Shown here: piece after piece, positions 62,953-64,000 of the stretch
Layout: the number at the start of each line of letters is the position of its first letter
Position numbering within the stretch: position 1 is the stretch's first letter
From: Streptomyces uncialis
Lineage (GTDB): Bacteria > Actinomycetota > Actinomycetes > Streptomycetales > Streptomycetaceae
NCBI RefSeq assembly: GCF_036250755.1
Contig: NZ_CP109583.1
Location: forward strand, 3,472,001 to 3,536,000
Direction: 5' to 3'
Length of the DNA stretch: 64,000 bases
Notes under the pieces: model-generated
Told to the model about the DNA's origin: nothing
What the model saw: the letters and a program-made list of their open reading frames with translations, nothing else
The model's database searches: none
Made by a program: the position numbers and the translations under genes

Positions 62953-64000
62953 GTGAATCTCTCTTCGGAACAGACAGCAGAATTGCGAACGTTGACGGCG
63001 GACCGGCATGTGACAGCGGATGTGGCCCTGCGGGCCCGCATCGTGTTGTGGGCCGGCGAGGGCCGCCGCCGCAAGGACATCGCCGAACTCGCGGCGGTGT
63101 CCGCCCGGACGGTGGACCGCACCAGGACCCGGTACGCGGAGCACGGAGTTGCGGGCCTGGTGGAAAGGAAGCGCGGTGGCGGAAAGGAGCAGGTGCCGCC
63201 GAAGACCCGCGGCCGGGTGATCGCGCTGACGAGGATGACTCCGCCGCCGGAATCGGGCCTGTCGCACTGGTCGACGCGCACGCTGGCTAATCATCTGAAG
63301 CGGCGCGAGGGCATCAAGGTCTCGTTCCACTATGTCGCCCGCATCTGGCGGGAGGAGAATCTGAAGCCGCACCGGTCGGGCACCTTCAAACTGTCGAAAG
63401 ACCCGGCGTTCGCGGAGAAGGTCGCCGATGTCGTCGGGTTGTATCTGCACCCGCCCGGTGGCGCTGTCATCCTGTCGGTCGACGAGAAGACGCAGGTACA
63501 GGCGCTGGACCGGACCCAGCCGGTCCTGCCCGTGGCCTTCGCAGCCACGGAGAAGCGCACCCACGACTACGTACGGCACGGCACCACGAACCTGTTCGCC
63601 GCACTGAATATCGCCACCGGCGAGGTGACCGGCGAATGCAAGCCGAACCGGAACGGCGCGAACTTTCTGGCCTTCCTGAAGAAGGCGGTGAAGCAGCATG
63701 CCGGCAAGGAGATCCATATCGTGCTGGACAACCTGTCCACGCACACCACCCCGGAGGTGAAGGCATGGCTGGGGAAGAATCCTCACGTGCACTTCCATTT
63801 CACCCCCGTCGGATCCTCGTGGCTGAACCAGATCGAGATCTGGTTCGGGATCATCACCCGGCAGTCGATCCGTCGCGGCACGTTCTCCAGCGTCCACGTC
63901 CTGATCAAGCAGATCCGCGACTACATCGACTCCTGGAACCAGAACCCGAAACCCTTCACCTGGACCGCTACCACCAACGAGATCCTCGCCAAGGTCCGAC
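62953..64000 (+). CDS. IS630-family transposase (cut by the window end)
   Basis: A plus-strand frame from GTG 62953 runs open to base 64000, 349 residues so far, with no stop. HTH part (about 25-75; KDIAELAAVSARTVDRTRTR YAEHG), then a DDE domain: SVDEKTQVQAL, HIVLDNLSTHTT and SSWLNQIEIWFGI, the IS630/Tc1 catalytic D-D-E. It begins 54 bp from the right end of the IS5-type element, so two mobile elements are stacked here. The minus-strand frames over it are shadows. Near full length for the family; the end is outside the window. Confidence 0.9.
   Translation, partial: MNLSSEQTAELRTLTADRHVTADVALRARIVLWAGEGRRRKDIAELAAVSARTVDRTRTRYAEHGVAGLVERKRGGGKEQVPPKTRGRVIALTRMTPPPESGLSHWSTRTLANHLKRREGIKVSFHYVARIWREENLKPHRSGTFKLSKDPAFAEKVADVVGLYLHPPGGAVILSVDEKTQVQALDRTQPVLPVAFAATEKRTHDYVRHGTTNLFAALNIATGEVTGECKPNRNGANFLAFLKKAVKQHAGKEIHIVLDNLSTHTTPEVKAWLGKNPHVHFHFTPVGSSWLNQIEIWFGIITRQSIRRGTFSSVHVLIKQIRDYIDSWNQNPKPFTWTATTNEILAKVR

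Noticed and set aside
62896..63897. Minus-strand frame opposite the IS630 transposase
   Set aside because: The plus strand encodes an IS630 transposase with HTH and DDE motifs; the minus frame is a shadow.
1..64000. tRNA, rRNA or riboswitch genes
   Set aside because: No cloverleaf, TPsiC-like box or known aptamer pattern was noticed by eye; a covariance search could still find one.

Overview
The window is very GC-rich, has strongly G/C-biased third codon positions, uses GTG/TTG starts freely, and carries families typical of the genus: DUF397/XRE pairs, mycothiol-dependent isomerase-like proteins, many secreted proteins and a DasR-type operator on a chitinase gene. It is almost certainly Streptomyces chromosome. 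The species cannot be told from the sequence alone.

Layout. 1-6.7 kb: a truncated gene at the left edge, a secreted GH18 chitinase behind a DasR-like site, a divergent Nramp-like carrier, a secreted M14 carboxypeptidase and an acidic PH-like protein. 6.8-14.2 kb: a divergent catabolic cluster (GntP permease, RidA, IclR regulator and PfkB kinase on the minus strand; a PLP deaminase/dehydratase and a D-aminoacylase-type amidohydrolase on the plus strand) around a 34-bp palindrome. Every step fits breakdown of N-acetyl-D-glucosaminate, an oxidised chitin monomer, to 2-keto-3-deoxygluconate 6-phosphate. That reading is an inference. 14.2-21 kb: small metabolic, hydrolytic, nuclease and DNA-repair (AlkB) genes and an aminotransferase. 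21-25.6 kb: a 1,496-residue secreted protein with ten near-identical Cna-B/SpaA-like repeats, followed by an L,D-transpeptidase. 27-30.5 kb: pckG between two intergenic repeat arrays; a third, related array lies at 18.9-19.6 kb.

30.6-39.5 kb: a TrhA/hemolysin-III membrane protein, an MFS exporter with its TetR regulator, an Fn3 protein, a LysR regulator, an ATPase/XRE/DUF397 regulatory trio, a Mut7-C protein and a lipoprotein. 39.6-46.5 kb: a tightly coupled minus-strand operon of three membrane glycosyltransferases and a secreted GlxA-like copper-radical oxidase, most likely a cell-surface glycan system. 46.7-49.6 kb: a DUF255 thioredoxin-domain protein and thioredoxin.

From 49.8 kb rightward the DNA looks accessory and decaying: a doubly frameshifted seven-blade propeller gene with an intact paralogue at 56.4 kb, about 1.6 kb of gene debris, a SpoIIE-type phosphatase, truncated copies of the DUF255 gene and of an H-type-lectin-like gene, an acyl-CoA-dehydrogenase-like flavoprotein, small orphan proteins, a complete IS5-type element and an IS630-type transposase cut by the window end. 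No tRNA, rRNA or CRISPR array was seen.
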